A stretch of DNA of 64,000 bases from Homarus americanus (Eukaryota; Arthropoda; Malacostraca; Decapoda; Nephropidae), in the NCBI RefSeq assembly GCF_018991925.1, contig NW_024753828.1:4058007-4122006 (forward strand). The letters run 5' to 3'. A program made the translations under genes and the position numbers. The notes under the pieces were generated by a model, which saw only the letters and a program-made list of their open reading frames with translations, did no database searches and was not told the origin of the DNA. Shown here one piece after another: positions 28,846 through 41,905 of the stretch (its first letter is position 1; the number at the start of each line of letters is the position of its first letter).

Positions 28846-29957
28846 CCAACTTTCAGTAATTTAGCTGTGCAGCTCATGAAGGCTGGTATAAACTGTCATT
28901 ACTTCTTTTGAAGTAACAGCCATAGCATATACTAGGGTATTTAAGTATGATTTCAAACCAGCAATACATGGCATCCACATATTAGTGAAGCTATTTAGAT
29001 TTGCTTGTACTGTAGTTAGCTGATAAGGACGGTATCATAGTTTGTAGTTGGTGATAGGTAGTCAAATGGAGCAAACCTTTAATTGGAGCTCCTTAATCAA
29101 CATCATTTTGGTTATAGAAGCTTCCAGTCACATACAATGTGTGTTTTCTCATTTCCTCAGAGAAACACCTTTTTATTTAGCTAATAATATTTGAAGAAAT
29201 TGTACTTTGCGTGTTGTATGAGTGCATCAGTTTTGGAAATGCAGGATATAACAATAATCCCCCCTCCCCCAAATACTTATTAAACTTACATAGGCCAAGT
29301 AGATCCAGAGCTTTCCTCTTCTCCTGTTGGTTAATTGTGTGAGACTGGGGCATTCCTAGTTCACCCAGCAGTGAATGGACATCTAACTTTGCATCTAGGG
29401 AGCTGAAGGCAGTCAAATGCAGTGACAGCCACTGTTTTGTTGTGTACCAAAAAATAAAAAATGGGCCTAATTTACAGAAAACTGTATCTGCATTGCCCCA
29501 AATGGGCAATCAGGTTTATGAGACCCTCTTTCATACCAGACTTCAAGCAATATTATAGGCTTTGGCAACATTTCATTATCATTTGGGCTTTTCATGAATG
29601 AGGTTACATAAATACCTTATCTATAAAAAAAATGTACCGATAATGTTTTATAATTCACTGTTCATTCTACATAATGTACAGTATATACAATTGTTTCAAC
29701 TATTAGATGTTCTTGGTAAGGTTAAAATTATGTTAATAGTACACTTTCGACTAATCAGTATCCTACTGTCTTCTGTGGAAAGTCGTTATATGGTATTGCC
29801 AACCAAATACAGCATGTAATACAGTATATTCTATACTGTGTGTGACATAAATAAAACAAACACCCACTCAGCAGTGAGATACAGTCATGGTGGAATGTGG
29901 ATCTGCTATTTTCAGATGATGCCTAGTGAACCAACATAACTTAATTTATATACAGTA

Positions 29958-30060
29958 TAGTACTAGGTGGTGGAGTGGTTAGTGTGCCAGCATGCTAGTT
30001 TGTGTACTTGGATTCTTGATTTCAGAGTATCCCACAACAAAACATCCAGGCATTCCACTG
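29958..30060 (+). repeat. tRNA-derived SINE-like fragment
   Basis: GGTGGTGGAGTGGTTAGTGT resembles the A box of a tRNA-type RNA polymerase III promoter. It is followed about 35 bp later by GGATTCTTGATTTC, a poor B-box match. This is typical of an old tRNA-derived SINE head. It is not an intact tRNA. Confidence 0.4.
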
Positions 30061-31584
30061 AGTTTTAGTACCATGCCTCAGCTCAAAATCATGTTGTCAG
30101 GGACCTAAATAGAACCCCACATTTTCATACAGCTTGTATTATAGTTCAGATTTATTATAGTATACAGTATTTTTAATACATTTACAGGATAATTTTGCTA
30201 TTATCATATATAGTATGTAGTTTATATAATTGTGGTTTGTATAGGTATTTATTATAATTTATTTTTATTTTTAAAGCAGGGTAAGTTTTATACAAGTACA
30301 GTAGTATATAGTATGCATACACATAAAGTTAAATTGGTTAATATTTGTGTAGTCTTGCTTACCCTGACTCAGTGTTTTCCAAAAATCACCCCTCTGGTCC
30401 CAACTTCGGTGAATGATAGAAAGTAATATACCATGAATTTCATATGCTATAAACTGTAATTGAAGTAATGCCTAAATTATTTTTCTTTGGTCTTCACAAA
30501 TACTTTGTACCCTTGTTAATTCGAATTTCAGCTTAATTCGTGTTTTTCAAAAATTAATTAAACAATTTGAACTTGTAATGTATGGCACAATGGAATTTGT
30601 AATGGTACGGTACTACCTGTAGTCACATAGAACAGACTCCACACCTCTATTCTGTTGCCATGGACTCTTTCTGAAATCCAGTACAACCATAAAGAATGAA
30701 CTGAACTTGTGAAGTCCCATAACATGGCATGGAGGAACAAAACAACCCAAACTCATAAGCTATACCTAGGTCCACCATTCAATTTGTTATATATTTTAAG
30801 ACATTCAGAATATAGAAAGGATTCGCAATAATTTTTCCCCTCAACCTGGTCTTATGCTTACAGTATATACAGTACTGTGTACAGGGGTAGCCGATTTAAA
30901 CATGGGGTGTTGTCATTGATGTGGTTTACTCAAGAACGTCAACACCTCTCTCGATCTAGATTGTTGACCTTAAGGCACCATCTAGCAAAGCAGTTGACAG
31001 TTTTTTTTTTACTTGTGTTTATAAATTGGGACTTGACAAGTTCAGTCCATATTTCTTCTCCGATATATTATTGATAAGACTCAAGTTTTAATATTTTAAG
31101 GTACTGTACATTAGAAAGAATGATTCACAGTACAGTACTTAAATTTGCAATAACTAACATTTAGGCTGTGGCACTGATGATCAATAGCAATGTCTAGTAT
31201 TACCATATATTATATGACTGTAAAGATATCAATATAATTAATAGTCAGGATTCAATCCCCTGCTTTCTATTGATGTATAAAGTATTATAAAAAAATTTGC
31301 AAGTCAATCATTATACATCAGAATTTTGTACAAGGTAAATCATTTGAGTTACTGCATTGTAGGAAACAGTGACTAGGATATTAACCTTATTAAACTATGA
31401 TAATCTTTGTACTTCATGTAATAGCTATGTACTAGGCATTAAATTTCACTTTGTTCTACACTTTTTTCTTTTAGTGCCTATGGTTGGGAACACAGCCATT
31501 AAACACCCTCATTGTGTTCTTGTGAGAGAGCATACCGTTCAATGTCAGGTTACGCTATCCAGAGGAGGGTTTGGCAGCCAAGTA

Positions 31585-32120
31585 CAGTTGTACCCCGCTT
31601 TACGCGGTTTCACTTAACGCGATTTCTCATATACGCGGTGCCTCGCCAGAACCGAACTTTCACTTAACACGGTTCATCTACCCATATACGCGCAGAGTGT
31701 CCGGCTCGAGACGCTATTTTTAGATTCGCCGCTCCCGCCTGCCTCGCCTCTCCCTCCTCCCTCGCCTCTCCCTCCCTCCCCTCCGCCTCCATCCCCGTGT
31801 GCCGACCCATCTCTTCTACTAACGTAAGTGTTACACCTAACTTTTAGTTTTCCTAACCTAACCTTTATTTTTCCTAACTTAACCTTTATTTTTCCTAACT
31901 TAACCTTTATTTTTCCTAACCTAACCTCTTCTATATTACTTGTTTGTTCATACCATCATAAAGTTCAGATAAAATTTTTACTACAACATAGTTGTGTGTC
32001 GTCAAAAAGTGGAGTTTGGGGTTCGGGCCAGTCTCTATTGGAATTAATCCCATATGTTCTGTTGTTCACTTAACGCGGTACCCTGTGGGTTCAATTGACC
32101 GCTAAAGCGGGGTACAACTG
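31585..32120. mobile_element. 536-bp Tigger-type MITE
   Basis: The ends after TA are CAGTTGTACCCCGCTTTACG and, inverted, CAGTTGTACCCCGCTTTAGC, one of the best-conserved pairs in the window. It contains a C- and T-rich tract, a 21-bp tandem repeat (31847-31927, unit TTTATTTTTCCTAACTTAACC), and a block shared with 13256-13843. No transposase. Confidence 0.93.
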
Positions 32121-32478
32121 TACTGTAGATACAGCACTCCTCCCGTGAGTTGGTTGGCTGTATGAGCTCATAAACTGAAAGTTACCCAGGTCATGCTACC
32201 AAGAACATGTCAAGCCTTTTAAAAAGAGTACTGTATTGTACTTGCAGTATATTTAATATATTACAGGATATTATATATAAATAAATAAACAAATAAATTC
32301 AAATTCCCTTATCATCCTGTGTCATATACAGAAATACTTGAGTCCCTGAGCGAGTACACAAAAAGAAAACGGACATCCTGGAGTGGATAGAGAACGACAC
32401 CTCTACTGGGGGACTCAAACGGCTCTCATGTTTTGTGGCGCTCTACCGTAATATGAATAATATGGAAATTACAATTTA

Positions 32479-32479
<1 letters not shown>

Positions 32480-32551
<72 letters not shown>
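32480..32551. repeat. (TA)n microsatellite, ~72 bp
   Basis: An uninterrupted TA dinucleotide run. Confidence 0.98.
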
Positions 32552-32554
<3 letters not shown>

Positions 32555-32890
32555 AAAAATTTAAATAAAAGAGAAAAACAAAATAAGTAGCGTTTAAAGT
32601 GTACTGTACATTGTGGCTTGGCGCGGGGTTATGCAGTGTTTACAGTTCACGTTCGACATCACATGTTCAATTGATTTATGTGTTTTGCTTGTGAAGAATT
32701 GCAGAAATAATTTATGTAATATTTATGTATACAGTATACCTGTACAGTATATGTAAAATGTAAAATTTTAAATAAGAGAAAAACAAAATACATAACGTTT
32801 TAGACCCGCGCGCTCTGTTTACTCCACACTGTGTGAAGTTTTGAAGTGTCCTCAGTGACTTGTGATTACTGTTTCTCCAATCTTGTGACT

Positions 32891-32977
32891 ATGGAAAAGA
32901 AGAATATCTCTGGGAAGCACTCTGGTGATCGTAAAAGAAAGGCTATAACACTTGAAGAAAAGCTTGATGTTTCATGA
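32891..32977 (+). pseudogene. Tigger-like transposase start, truncated
   Basis: ATG at 32891 opens a 28-codon frame reading MEKKNISGKHSGDRKRKAIT and LEEKLDVS, then TGA. The RKRKAITLEEKLDV pattern is the start of the pogo/Tigger DNA-binding domain. A TA-flanked inverse terminus lies at 33246 (TTATAGCAGAACTACCTG) and a second at 33271. The left end was not resolved. Confidence 0.6.
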
Positions 32978-34367
32978 CTCCTCAACCTTCTCCCCCATCA
33001 AGTTATATTCATATTTTTTCAAGGTAAAGTGTAACATTTATTGTATGATTTCATTATTAGATATGAATGTAACATTTATTTAGACTGCTATCCTTTGTGT
33101 TAGGCTAACTACGAATTTTTTTTCTATTTGGAGTAATCTGCACCTAACCCTATTTTCTCCATAAGCCCTGTTATTTCTATTACACGAATTTCTATAACAC
33201 GATGTTTTACAAGAACACTACTATCGCGTTATAGCAGAACTACCTGTAGGTCATAAGTTGAGGAGTACCTGTACTGTACTGTATTGGTGGAGAGGGGCAA
33301 TATTGATGCCATACCCGTTACGGTGTAATTTGTTTTGATGAATTTTTTTTTTTAAACATTTTCATCGCTGAATTTGGATATAATATTCATTTCTTGGGCA
33401 AATGCTTCGTTTGGTAGGTAATTAGACCCCTAGGCTCGCAATACTTCATTTTTATTGGCAGTGAAACGGTATGGCAGCCCAATCGACACGATGTTGTTAT
33501 CCGTTCTTTATTTCTTTCAGTGCAACAACTGAACAGCTCCATCCAAGCAGTCTCACATCCACAAAAAAAATTTAAATTACAAGTTTTTCTGTTTAATATG
33601 CCAGGGGGTCTAGAGTGGAGCCCTCCCCCCCAGCTAGGAAGTTAGGTAGGTTGGTACCGTCTGCTAACAATACTTCAGCCGCCTGTGTTTCTTATCGACT
33701 TAGGTTGGGTTAGGTTTAATTTATAAATAACCCCATTTTAACATAATTTCCCAAAATACGACAATGTCTACTGCAAAACACAGTGAAATTGCGGCATTTT
33801 TAAATTCATTTTCTTGAAGTTAGGTAGGTTTTCTGTTGTTCATGAACTAATTTCTAAATATTTTTTTTAGGTATAATATTGGAGTTTTCTTGTATTCGAG
33901 GGAAGGAAAGGAACCATATTTCTATCTGAAAATTCACTATCCAATTGGTTTTCATAGGAACATAACCCTTTTGGCAAATGAGGGATACCTGTACAGGTAT
34001 TCCTCATTTTACAGTGGGGTTGGGTTCCTGAAAAACTTAAGTGAAATTATTGCTAAATGAGAGATAACAGCAAAGCATGGAGGGCAAACAACAAGTTCAA
34101 ATGGCAAGGCAGTGAACACTGGGTACAGTAATGTACTCCGTAATAATAATAAGAAAGTTTATTATAAATTGTTTCGAAATTAAACCATTTATTTTTATTG
34201 TATTTATTTTTTACGGGGATTAGCCCACCCGGGCATAGGTCACTGACCCACATCGGGGCGAAAATGTGATGATGATAATAATTATTATTATTCATAGCAA
34301 ATAAAATTTATAATAAAAATTACAAAATTAAAAATTAAATAATAATGATAATACTAACACTGTAATA

Positions 34368-36709
34368 CAGGTGCTCCCCGACTTACGACGGGGTTAGGGA
34401 CCCAAATCCAGGTCGTAAGTCCGATTCGTTGTAAGTCCGACATAGATAAAAAAAAAATCTACAATGAAATACAGTACAGTCAAAGTAATAAATAATGAGG
34501 AATGGATAGTGTAACTGAGCACTTACCTTTAATGTAGTCAGCTGAATGCACACGAGGCCCCCATAATTTTCTATTTACAGGATACATGGAGACTATATTA
34601 ACTGGATGAAGCAGAGGAGGAGACAGCTGGGTGGGTCATCAATGTCGCTTTCTTCAGACAGGTTTATGTACTGTGGAAACTTGCTGGTTGAAGGTATTGG
34701 ATCATCTTGAGGGAGTGAAGAGGCAGTACTGGTGGGGCATGAGGAGACAGCAATGGGGGACTTCTTAAAATAGATGTCCAATTTAGATTGCACAGTTTGT
34801 TTTTTCTTTTCATTATAAATTTCTCTGTATCAAGCAAGTGCATCTTGGACCATTCTGTCAACTTTGGCATAATGCTCATAATTTTGATCCATGCCATCAA
34901 ACATTTGCATTCCTTTATTAATTGTAGCAAATGCCTCTGCCATTTGTTTCACTAAAAACTTTTTGGGAGGTGCAGGTTCTTTTTCTACATTTTGTCTTTC
35001 TTCTTGCTCTGCAATTTTCTGTGCATCTAGTTCAATAAGATCCTCGTTACTGAGCTCTTCTGCTACACTTTCAACCAACTGTTCAACATCTTCATTATCA
35101 ATTTCTAACTCCAGCTGTTTACCTAACTCCACTATCTTGTTACTAATATCCGAAATAACTTCATTTTCTTTAAATCCTTTGAAACTGTTCACATATCTTT
35201 TCAGGATTTTCTTCCATATTCCATTCATGCAATGTTTTGTAACCTGATCCCATGCTGTACTAATGTTCTTTATACATGACAAAACGTTGTACTCCTTCCA
35301 AAACTCTCTGAGCGTTTTCTCACCTTCAGTAGCAGCAACAGCCTGAGTGAAGGTCGTGCATAAATAATACGCTTTAAAGGCAGCAATAGCACCTTGATCC
35401 ATGGGTTGGATGATAAGAGGTAGTGTTAGGTGGAATGTACACTACCTTAACATCAGGGTGCATGTCGTCCAGGTGTGGTGGGTGTCCCGGAGCATTATCC
35501 AAAATCAGCAAAATCTTGAATGGAATCCGTTGTTGCAGACAATACTCCTTGGCTCGTTGAATGCAACAAGTCATGAACCAATCCTCAAACAGTGTTAAGG
35601 TCATCCAGGCTTTCTTATTACTGCGATAAAACACTGGCAGTGTGTGCTTGCTGACATGTTTAAAAGCCCTGGGGTTCTCTGAATGATAGATCATGAAGGG
35701 CTTTAGCTTGAAACCAGCAACATTCCCCCCCAACAGAAGTGTAATTCTGTCCTTGAATGCCTTGAATCCTGGCATTGTTTTCGCCTCTTTGTGGATGTAT
35801 GTCCGCTCAGGCATGCGCTTCCACAATAATCCAGTCTCATCCACATTGAATATTTGCTCAGGCAAATAATTCCCTTCCACAATCACTTCATCTAACTCCT
35901 CCTTAAAAGCTTCGGCAGCACCAACATCGGCACTAGCTGCCTCTCCACTCACCTTAACATTGTGTAGACTGTAGCATTTTTTAAATCTATCAAACCACCC
36001 ATGACTTCCTGTAAAGGTTTGATCACATTCATCTCCTGCCTGCTCCTTCAGGCTTTGGAACAGGCTTCTTGCTTTAGCCTGTATGGTTAGAAGGCTTAAG
36101 GGTACACGCTTCTGTATCTGGTCTTCTATCCATATCACCAATAATTTTTCCATATCGTGAATAGGACCTTGTCTTTTCTTTGATATTATAGTTCCCTTTA
36201 TAGGTGTTGTTCCTTTCACTACATCACAAATACGTTCCTTGTCCTTCAGAATAGTGGATATGGTAGAGTGTGAGAAACCTAGGTCACGTGAGATTGTTGC
36301 TACAGTTTTTCCATTCTCATGCCGAGTTATCATCTTCATTTTCATCTCAAAAGTAATTGCCTGTCTCCTTTTCTTTGGAGCACCACCAGCACTCTCACTT
36401 TTACGCTTTCCAGTCATTATAAAGTCAATTAAATACGATAATAACAAAAGTTCACAGCGCGATCAGTATAGGATACGATAGCCAAACACCAACTAAGCGC
36501 TCCACTGAGTGAGTGTACCCACTCGGCGACCTAAGCCCGCCACGCTCTCGCCCGGGACAGAAACGTTTCGGTATAGAAAATGCGCGCGTCATTTGAAAAT
36601 ATTTTTGGTCACGACTGCCGCGGTCGTATATCCCAACGGTCATATGGTCAGAGCAGGTCGTAAGTACCGATGGACGCAAGTCCAAGCAGTCATAAGTCGG
36701 GGACTACCT

Positions 36710-36710
<1 letters not shown>
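34368..36710 (-). mobile_element. Nearly full-length Tigger (pogo superfamily) transposon
   Basis: The 2343-bp element has ends CAGGTGCTCCCCGACTTACG and, inverted, CAGGTAGTCCCCGACTTATG, flanked by TA. Length, TIRs, target site and the enclosed transposase all fit the Tigger group of Tc1/mariner-related DNA transposons. It is inserted in AAT-rich DNA: an (AAT)n array abuts its right side. The MITE at 17713-18007 shares its ends and subterminal bases. Two lesions disable the gene. Confidence 0.96.
34593..36417 (-). pseudogene. Tigger transposase (TIGD1-like), one frameshift and one stop
   Basis: From ATG at 36417 (MTGKRKSESAGGAPKKRRQ) the product shows a Psq-type helix-turn-helix (FSHSTISTIL), a CENP-B-type helix-turn-helix (DMEKLLVIWIEDQIQKR, then GSHGWFDRFK), and a DDE/DDD catalytic core. 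The first Asp is in FNVDETGLLWKR and the second in LLILDNAPGHPP. After PPNTTS the frame is lost by one net extra base near 35400-35420. The next frame resumes at MDQGAIAAFKAYY, which holds the third acidic residue. A TGA at 34830-34832 interrupts the C-terminal region, after which the same frame continues to 34593. The host-domesticated TIGD1 gene is an alternative, but intact TIRs and the lesions favour a dead transposon. Confidence 0.93.

Positions 36711-36758
<48 letters not shown>
36711..36758. repeat. (AAT)n microsatellite at the Tigger boundary
   Basis: A run of TAA/AAT triplets begins with the TA target duplication of the Tigger. AAT-rich sequence is also present on the other side (34260-34360), so the element appears to have landed in or near a pre-existing array. 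Confidence 0.9.
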
Positions 36759-36759
<1 letters not shown>

Positions 36760-37019
36760 GAATTACAAAAATGAAAAAAAAAGATCAAAAGTGAGAAACA
36801 ATATATGTATGTTGTGTTGTCAATAGTAAGAGAAACAATTGAGACCCTGCAATTGTGTGTAAATGAGGCAGAAAGTCAAATCAGCAAGCTGGGACTTGGT
36901 CACAATTTTCGTGATGCCATATGGCAGCAGGGTCTACCATTAGACAACACATTATGCTTCCAATATCTTCCCAGGCGGTAGTACCTCCCTGCTTGATAGC
37001 TGCCTACTACCTACTGACA

Positions 37020-37250
37020 TAGTTCAGAGTTAAATGATTTAGTGAGCAAAAGGCAAGCCTAATTTGTACACATTTCAAAACGCATACATCAAAAATGCAA
37101 AAAATTTCAATGGTAAACAATAAAATTTATTCATAGCATATCATAAAATACAATTGCACATATTTTATGTAAAAAAAATAGCTCCTTCCACACTCAAACC
37201 ATCCTCTGGATGATGCTATGTAGTTCAGCTCAGAGTTGTGTGGCTGCTGC
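37020..37250. repeat. Copy of the interior of the 22131-22873 element family
   Basis: It shares CATAGCATATCATAAAATAC, GCACATATTTTATGTA and GCTCCTTCCACACTCAAACC with 22340-22560 in the same orientation. The end sequences CAGGTATTCCTCATTTTACA (33992) and a degenerate TTAAGTGAATTAATGCTAAA region (37640-37680) may bound a larger element split by the Tigger, but the termini do not match well. Confidence 0.55.
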
Positions 37251-37699
37251 TGCACTGTGTTTATGCCATGACATTACATTGGGGGAAGGAGGCGGGGAGC
37301 ACGGCTGCATTCGCGATGCACTTACAGTCCATTGCCTCTACAAATAATTTTACTTCACATATATTACACACACACATGCTCCTCATTTTTTATCTTCTAG
37401 TTTTACTGTACAGTATTATATTTTCTTTATTTCTAAGCCACATTAGAGTATTGTAATGATTTTTCCACAATTTTTTTTAGTTTCATTACATGTAACAATG
37501 GCAACATGCCATCTAACAGGCCACTTCATCCCCAGATTTTTCCCCTTCTAAGGGAGTCAAGCTATCAATTAAACCAAATTTTGATGTAACGTTAAGTGAG
37601 AATGGGTGTAAAAAAAAAATTATCGCTAAACCAAATTAACGTTAAGTGAATTAATGCTAAACTTTCAATTAGTCCTCCATTTACCCAAACATATGCCTT

Positions 37700-40196
37700 A
37701 CAATGGTTTTAGAAGGCTTTTGGTGTACCAGTAGCTTTCCTCTTATTTCACAAATTTTCATCACTTTCCACTGCACCTTCTGATTTACCCTTTCCTATTT
37801 CTTATGTTGCTCTTTTGTGATCATTTTTATTGTAAATATACTGTAGTCTATACCATACATCCTTCACTTTTCTAAATCCTCTGTATTCCACCCTTTATCA
37901 TGCAATCTATTATTTTTCTTAATCTTTCACATCTCAGTACTGTATCTGTATACAACTTCCAGGTTTATTCAGCAGAATGACTTCTATAAAATTTATACTT
38001 TTTCTTGTTACCTTTCACCCCATCTGACACTCTTTAAGATACAGTACAGACTGTAGTTATTATTTTCTCTCCTTCATTTAATTATTTCTGCCCTGTTGAC
38101 ATGCACTCCAAGAGGTTTCTTGAATTTCAAAATGCTTACTGCTGTGTTTATTTCTCTCTGCACTTCAGTTTCCCTCCTTCTTTCTGCATCCTCCAATTAT
38201 GAGATCTTAGCCTCTTTTCCATCATTAGGTACTAAATTACATATAAATGCATGATATGCAGGTACTGTATTGTAAACTAACAGTTCATAATGTACATCTT
38301 TACTCTTTTGGATCATGTAAATCATAAGAGTACTTTTAAATCCAGATGTTTGCTAATATTGTAACATTTCTGACTTTACAGTGAAGGTAATCATTAAAGC
38401 TATTAATGTTATGCTATTCCCCAACTAATGAGGTAATAATCACACTGGCATGAGACATGTGCCTGCCTTGGGTGTAGATACAGGCTATTAACCATAAGCA
38501 TGTCATACACATTAACATTTACAAAAAAAATTGTCAACTGGGTCAGTTTAGGGTCCTCATATTATGGAAAGAAAACAATTCTCCTTCACTATGATGAAAA
38601 TTTCAAAGCTTAAAATTTTAAAGGACCAGATTAGTTTCAGAAACCAGAATATCAATGAATACTGTAGATACTGCTACCATCTACCATTCAGAGCACCAAT
38701 GTGTATCACCAAGTAGAGATAAATTTCTCAAAAGGAAAACTGAACAATGATCTGCAAAGAAATCAATGTTATTCTTTTATAATAAACAAACAAAATACAA
38801 ATTCCCTCTTCTATAATGAAGAGGTGCTTAGCACATGTATTCTAATTCCACAATTGGATTACACTGATTCACATGTAATGATAACTCCATAATGAGTCCT
38901 CAAAACACATCAAAGTAAAATCAGGCTTTGTGCCTTGAACCTGGCAAATATGGCTGGAAGTATTCTATAGTTTGTGCACTTTTACTCATAAAACATGATA
39001 AAATATGGTTCAGTTGTCTAATCTTCCTGATATAGAAAATAAATTCAATTATTAATAACTGGCATAGCTAAAACATTCATTTCCAGTGTGAATTGCTGGG
39101 GAAACAATACAGTAAGTTCACACACATTAAGTTAACAAACAGGTTGGCTCCTGGAAGTAAAGTAAGATCATGGTTTTTATAAAATCAACTTTGGGGAGAA
39201 AGTTTCAGATACAAACAATTATATGAAATTTAATAACTATTGCTTTTCATCTTCTACCACATAACATGACATAAAAATATTGTATTTTTTTTCTAAGTCA
39301 AGGATAAATCTAAAAGTATATTATTTTCTTGGATCAGTGTAAACAGTTCCTTTGAAACATAAGTACAACAAGAGTTAAGTTTGTTGTTTATACTTATGAC
39401 CCTTTATACTTTTACCAAGCATACACACTTTCATAAAGAAAATTTATGAAAAATTCAACTTTATATTTTCCCCAAATATGACAGTAAATATTTGTGCATG
39501 ATGGGATAAAATATAACAGAGCTTAACATTCGAATAATCAACTCTTGAGTACTCTGCAAAGCTTAACTATAAACTCTGCCTACTTACCACAAGTTAATTT
39601 GAGTTATGTGATTCTGAAAACAGAAGTTATCCTTAAAATGCTATATTTTCACTTAATGATATAAAGTGTCAGTTGCACTATCTGACAAGCAGAGATAACA
39701 GCTAAGTCTACATTTATATATAAGATATATAAAATGTAACTGGTACAGACAACAATGTTCTTTTACAACAGCATTAAAGGTGCTTCCAATGTGTGTCAAT
39801 ACACACACATCATACATTATCACTAAGTGACCTAGCACCCAAAACAATTTGCTAGAAGTTACATAATAATATTGATAATTTTATATTCACTTGGTTCAGG
39901 TATATTTTTGCTATACAGTGCCCATTTGATGGCATCCTAACAAGTTAACACAGTATGAAATAAGTATTGCCTATATGAATTTCAAATTTTGCTGAATAAG
40001 ACCCTAGTACATTAATAAAGTAATCGCTCTATTAAGCATCCCATATTATTGTTTACTAGGTATGATTATACAGTACACATATTCCAATCTGTGTTATCTA
40101 TATTTATCTTATTCCTAGGGATAAACACATATATCTACCCTTATGTCTGTATCAGGTCTTAATGATCTAAACTAATGTATGTATCTGGCCTTGATG
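37700..40196. other. Intergenic sequence, nothing recognised
   Basis: AT-rich DNA with only short, non-conserved open frames. No clear element termini were found. Confidence 0.5.
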
Positions 40197-40204
40197 ATCT
40201 AGGC

Positions 40205-40396
40205 CAGGGGTCACCAAACTTTTTTCACAGTGGGCCGGATAACTGAAAGAATGACGAGCGCGGGCCGCATAATCATTCTGTTCAATACTTGCAAGCCAGA
40301 ACGAAAGCTCTGGTAACGTGAGAGCGTAGGCGGAGCTACCACGAGCCGGGGAAGGACTTGGGATCCGGCCCGCGGGCCGTAGTTTGGTGACCCCTG
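40205..40396. mobile_element. 192-bp hAT-type non-autonomous element with perfect 8-bp TSD
   Basis: The terminal repeats are CAGGGGTCACCAAAC, perfect over 15 bp at both ends. They are flanked by an exact 8-bp duplication, ATCTAGGC (40197-40204 and 40397-40404). CAGGG-starting repeats and 8-bp target duplications define the hAT superfamily. The interior is GC-rich (GGGCCGG, GCGGGCC), unlike its surroundings, and non-coding. The perfect duplication points to a young insertion. Confidence 0.96.
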
Positions 40397-40887
40397 ATCT
40401 AGGCTGATGTGTGGATCAGCTCAAGATCAACTTTACTAATGTACAACATTTGATCATTTAGGCTACTGCATACACCACCTTTGTTCATAATCACTAATGT
40501 TGATTATGTGACGAGATGTATGTGTAGAGTGAAGGTGTGGATCATGTGAAGGAGTGTATGTATCAGGTGTGGATCATGTAAAGGAATGTATGTATCGGGT
40601 GTAGATTATTAAAGGTCATCTCCAATTTGGTATATATGACATAGGCACCATGTACTAATGTATGTAATAGGTCTAACTCATTTGGACCAAAATACTATTA
40701 CCTGTGTATGATACATAAATGGAGAAAGGATAAACTAAATCTTTCCACATACATTTATCATTCTTTAAGTTATGTTTCACTGATATGGATTGTGTTCTCT
40801 GGGCACTTGCAAAGTAGAAGAATTCTCCTCGCTATAACAAAGTTAATGAAACTTTCCATACTCTATCTACTCTACTTGCTGAATCAG

Positions 40888-40913
40888 CCTCTCTCTCTCT
40901 CTCTCTCTCTCTT
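40888..40913. repeat. (CT)n microsatellite
   Basis: A short perfect CT dinucleotide run. Confidence 0.9.
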
Positions 40914-40951
40914 TCTTCCAAGAATACCCACTTAAATCAGAATACACTGTA

Positions 40952-41905
40952 CCCTCAATAATTCGGATTGTTATAATTTGTATTTTGGCTTAACTCGTAT
41001 GTTTTCAAAAATGAATTAAACAATTTAAATTTGGAATGAATCTGAAATAATCAATTGGTTCTGAAAATTTGTGCAGCGATGGGCTTGAAATTTCAGTCTC
41101 GTCGATTCAAGTGTGCTCTCGCGGCTTCCTAAGCAGGCTTGGTTCAGGTGTCATCCTACTTGGACGATTATTACAGGAATATATTATGAAATGGATTAAA
41201 CTGAATGAATTATAGGAATGAAATATGAATTATATTAATATACAAAACTATGTTTGGGTGCATAGCTGGGGAGAGGAGGTGGCTGGTGGTAGAGGAAGGA
41301 AGGAGTGCTGGTTAGACTCAGAAGACAACACACCTCCTGCGCTCCTCAGCCCACAATCCCTTTATAATGACAGCATGAAATTTCACTGTACAGTAATTCT
41401 CATATTACTTAGGTTCATTTGGTATTGAGTTAAAAAACCTTATCAAAACACTTAATTTCCCCCAAAAAATCCCAGATGAGTTATTGTGCTATAGTATACA
41501 GTATCCCCAGCCTCTTGTTTACAGAAATTAAAATGTTATAAGATGATGGTTTAGTAGTGCTGTTAATCTGTGTACTGTGTAAGTGCTTTGTCACCTTTAC
41601 TTTGTTATTACTGTATGTACATTAAAAATAAATAAAAAATAGTTTGCACAGTAATTATAAATAGAATATTTTATGTTGCAGTCAAGGCATGGTAACTGAG
41701 TTTGTTTGTTGGTCGGAATACTGAGGAACAATCTTCAGATAATCCAAATAAGGTGCAAAAACTGAACAGAAAATGAATGAATAATCGAACACAAAAATTC
41801 AGAAATTGTCAAATAATATAAAAATATTCCGAACTGGATTACTGTAATTTGGATTTTTCGGTAATTTGAGTGACCCAGAGCCCCTTTTTGTCGAATTAAC
41901 AAGGG
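40952..41905. mobile_element. 954-bp Tigger-type element
   Basis: The ends after TA are CCCTCAATAATTCGGATT and, inverted, CCCTTGTTAATTCGACAA. A second left end of this family occurs alone at 30510. Subterminal words such as TTAATTCGTGTTTTCAAAAA are shared between them. No transposase frame is visible. Confidence 0.75.

Larger units (their letters stand above)
22874..31584. other. Intergenic sequence with degenerate repeats, no gene recognised
   Basis: Open frames here are short and have no family match. It holds a degenerate inverted pair around 23380 and 24080 (CAGCCAGGCAGGTCTCATTA inverted), a larger inverted pair at 25218-26890, a 28-bp triplet at 28762-28845, a tRNA-like SINE head near 29965, and a solitary transposon end at 30510 (CCCTTGTTAATTCG) like the terminus of 40952-41905. 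Confidence 0.5.

Noticed and set aside
29177..29509. 110-residue minus-strand frame with a fairly ordinary composition
   Set aside because: The stretch around NQQEKRKALDLLGLCKFNKY looks protein-like, but I recognise no family and see no splice partners.
34891..35247. 118-residue plus-strand Ser-rich frame
   Set aside because: It is the antisense shadow of the Tigger transposase.
33992..37690. Single larger transposon interrupted by the Tigger
   Set aside because: The left terminus at 33992 is clear, but no matching inverse terminus was found near 37690, so it is not listed as an element.
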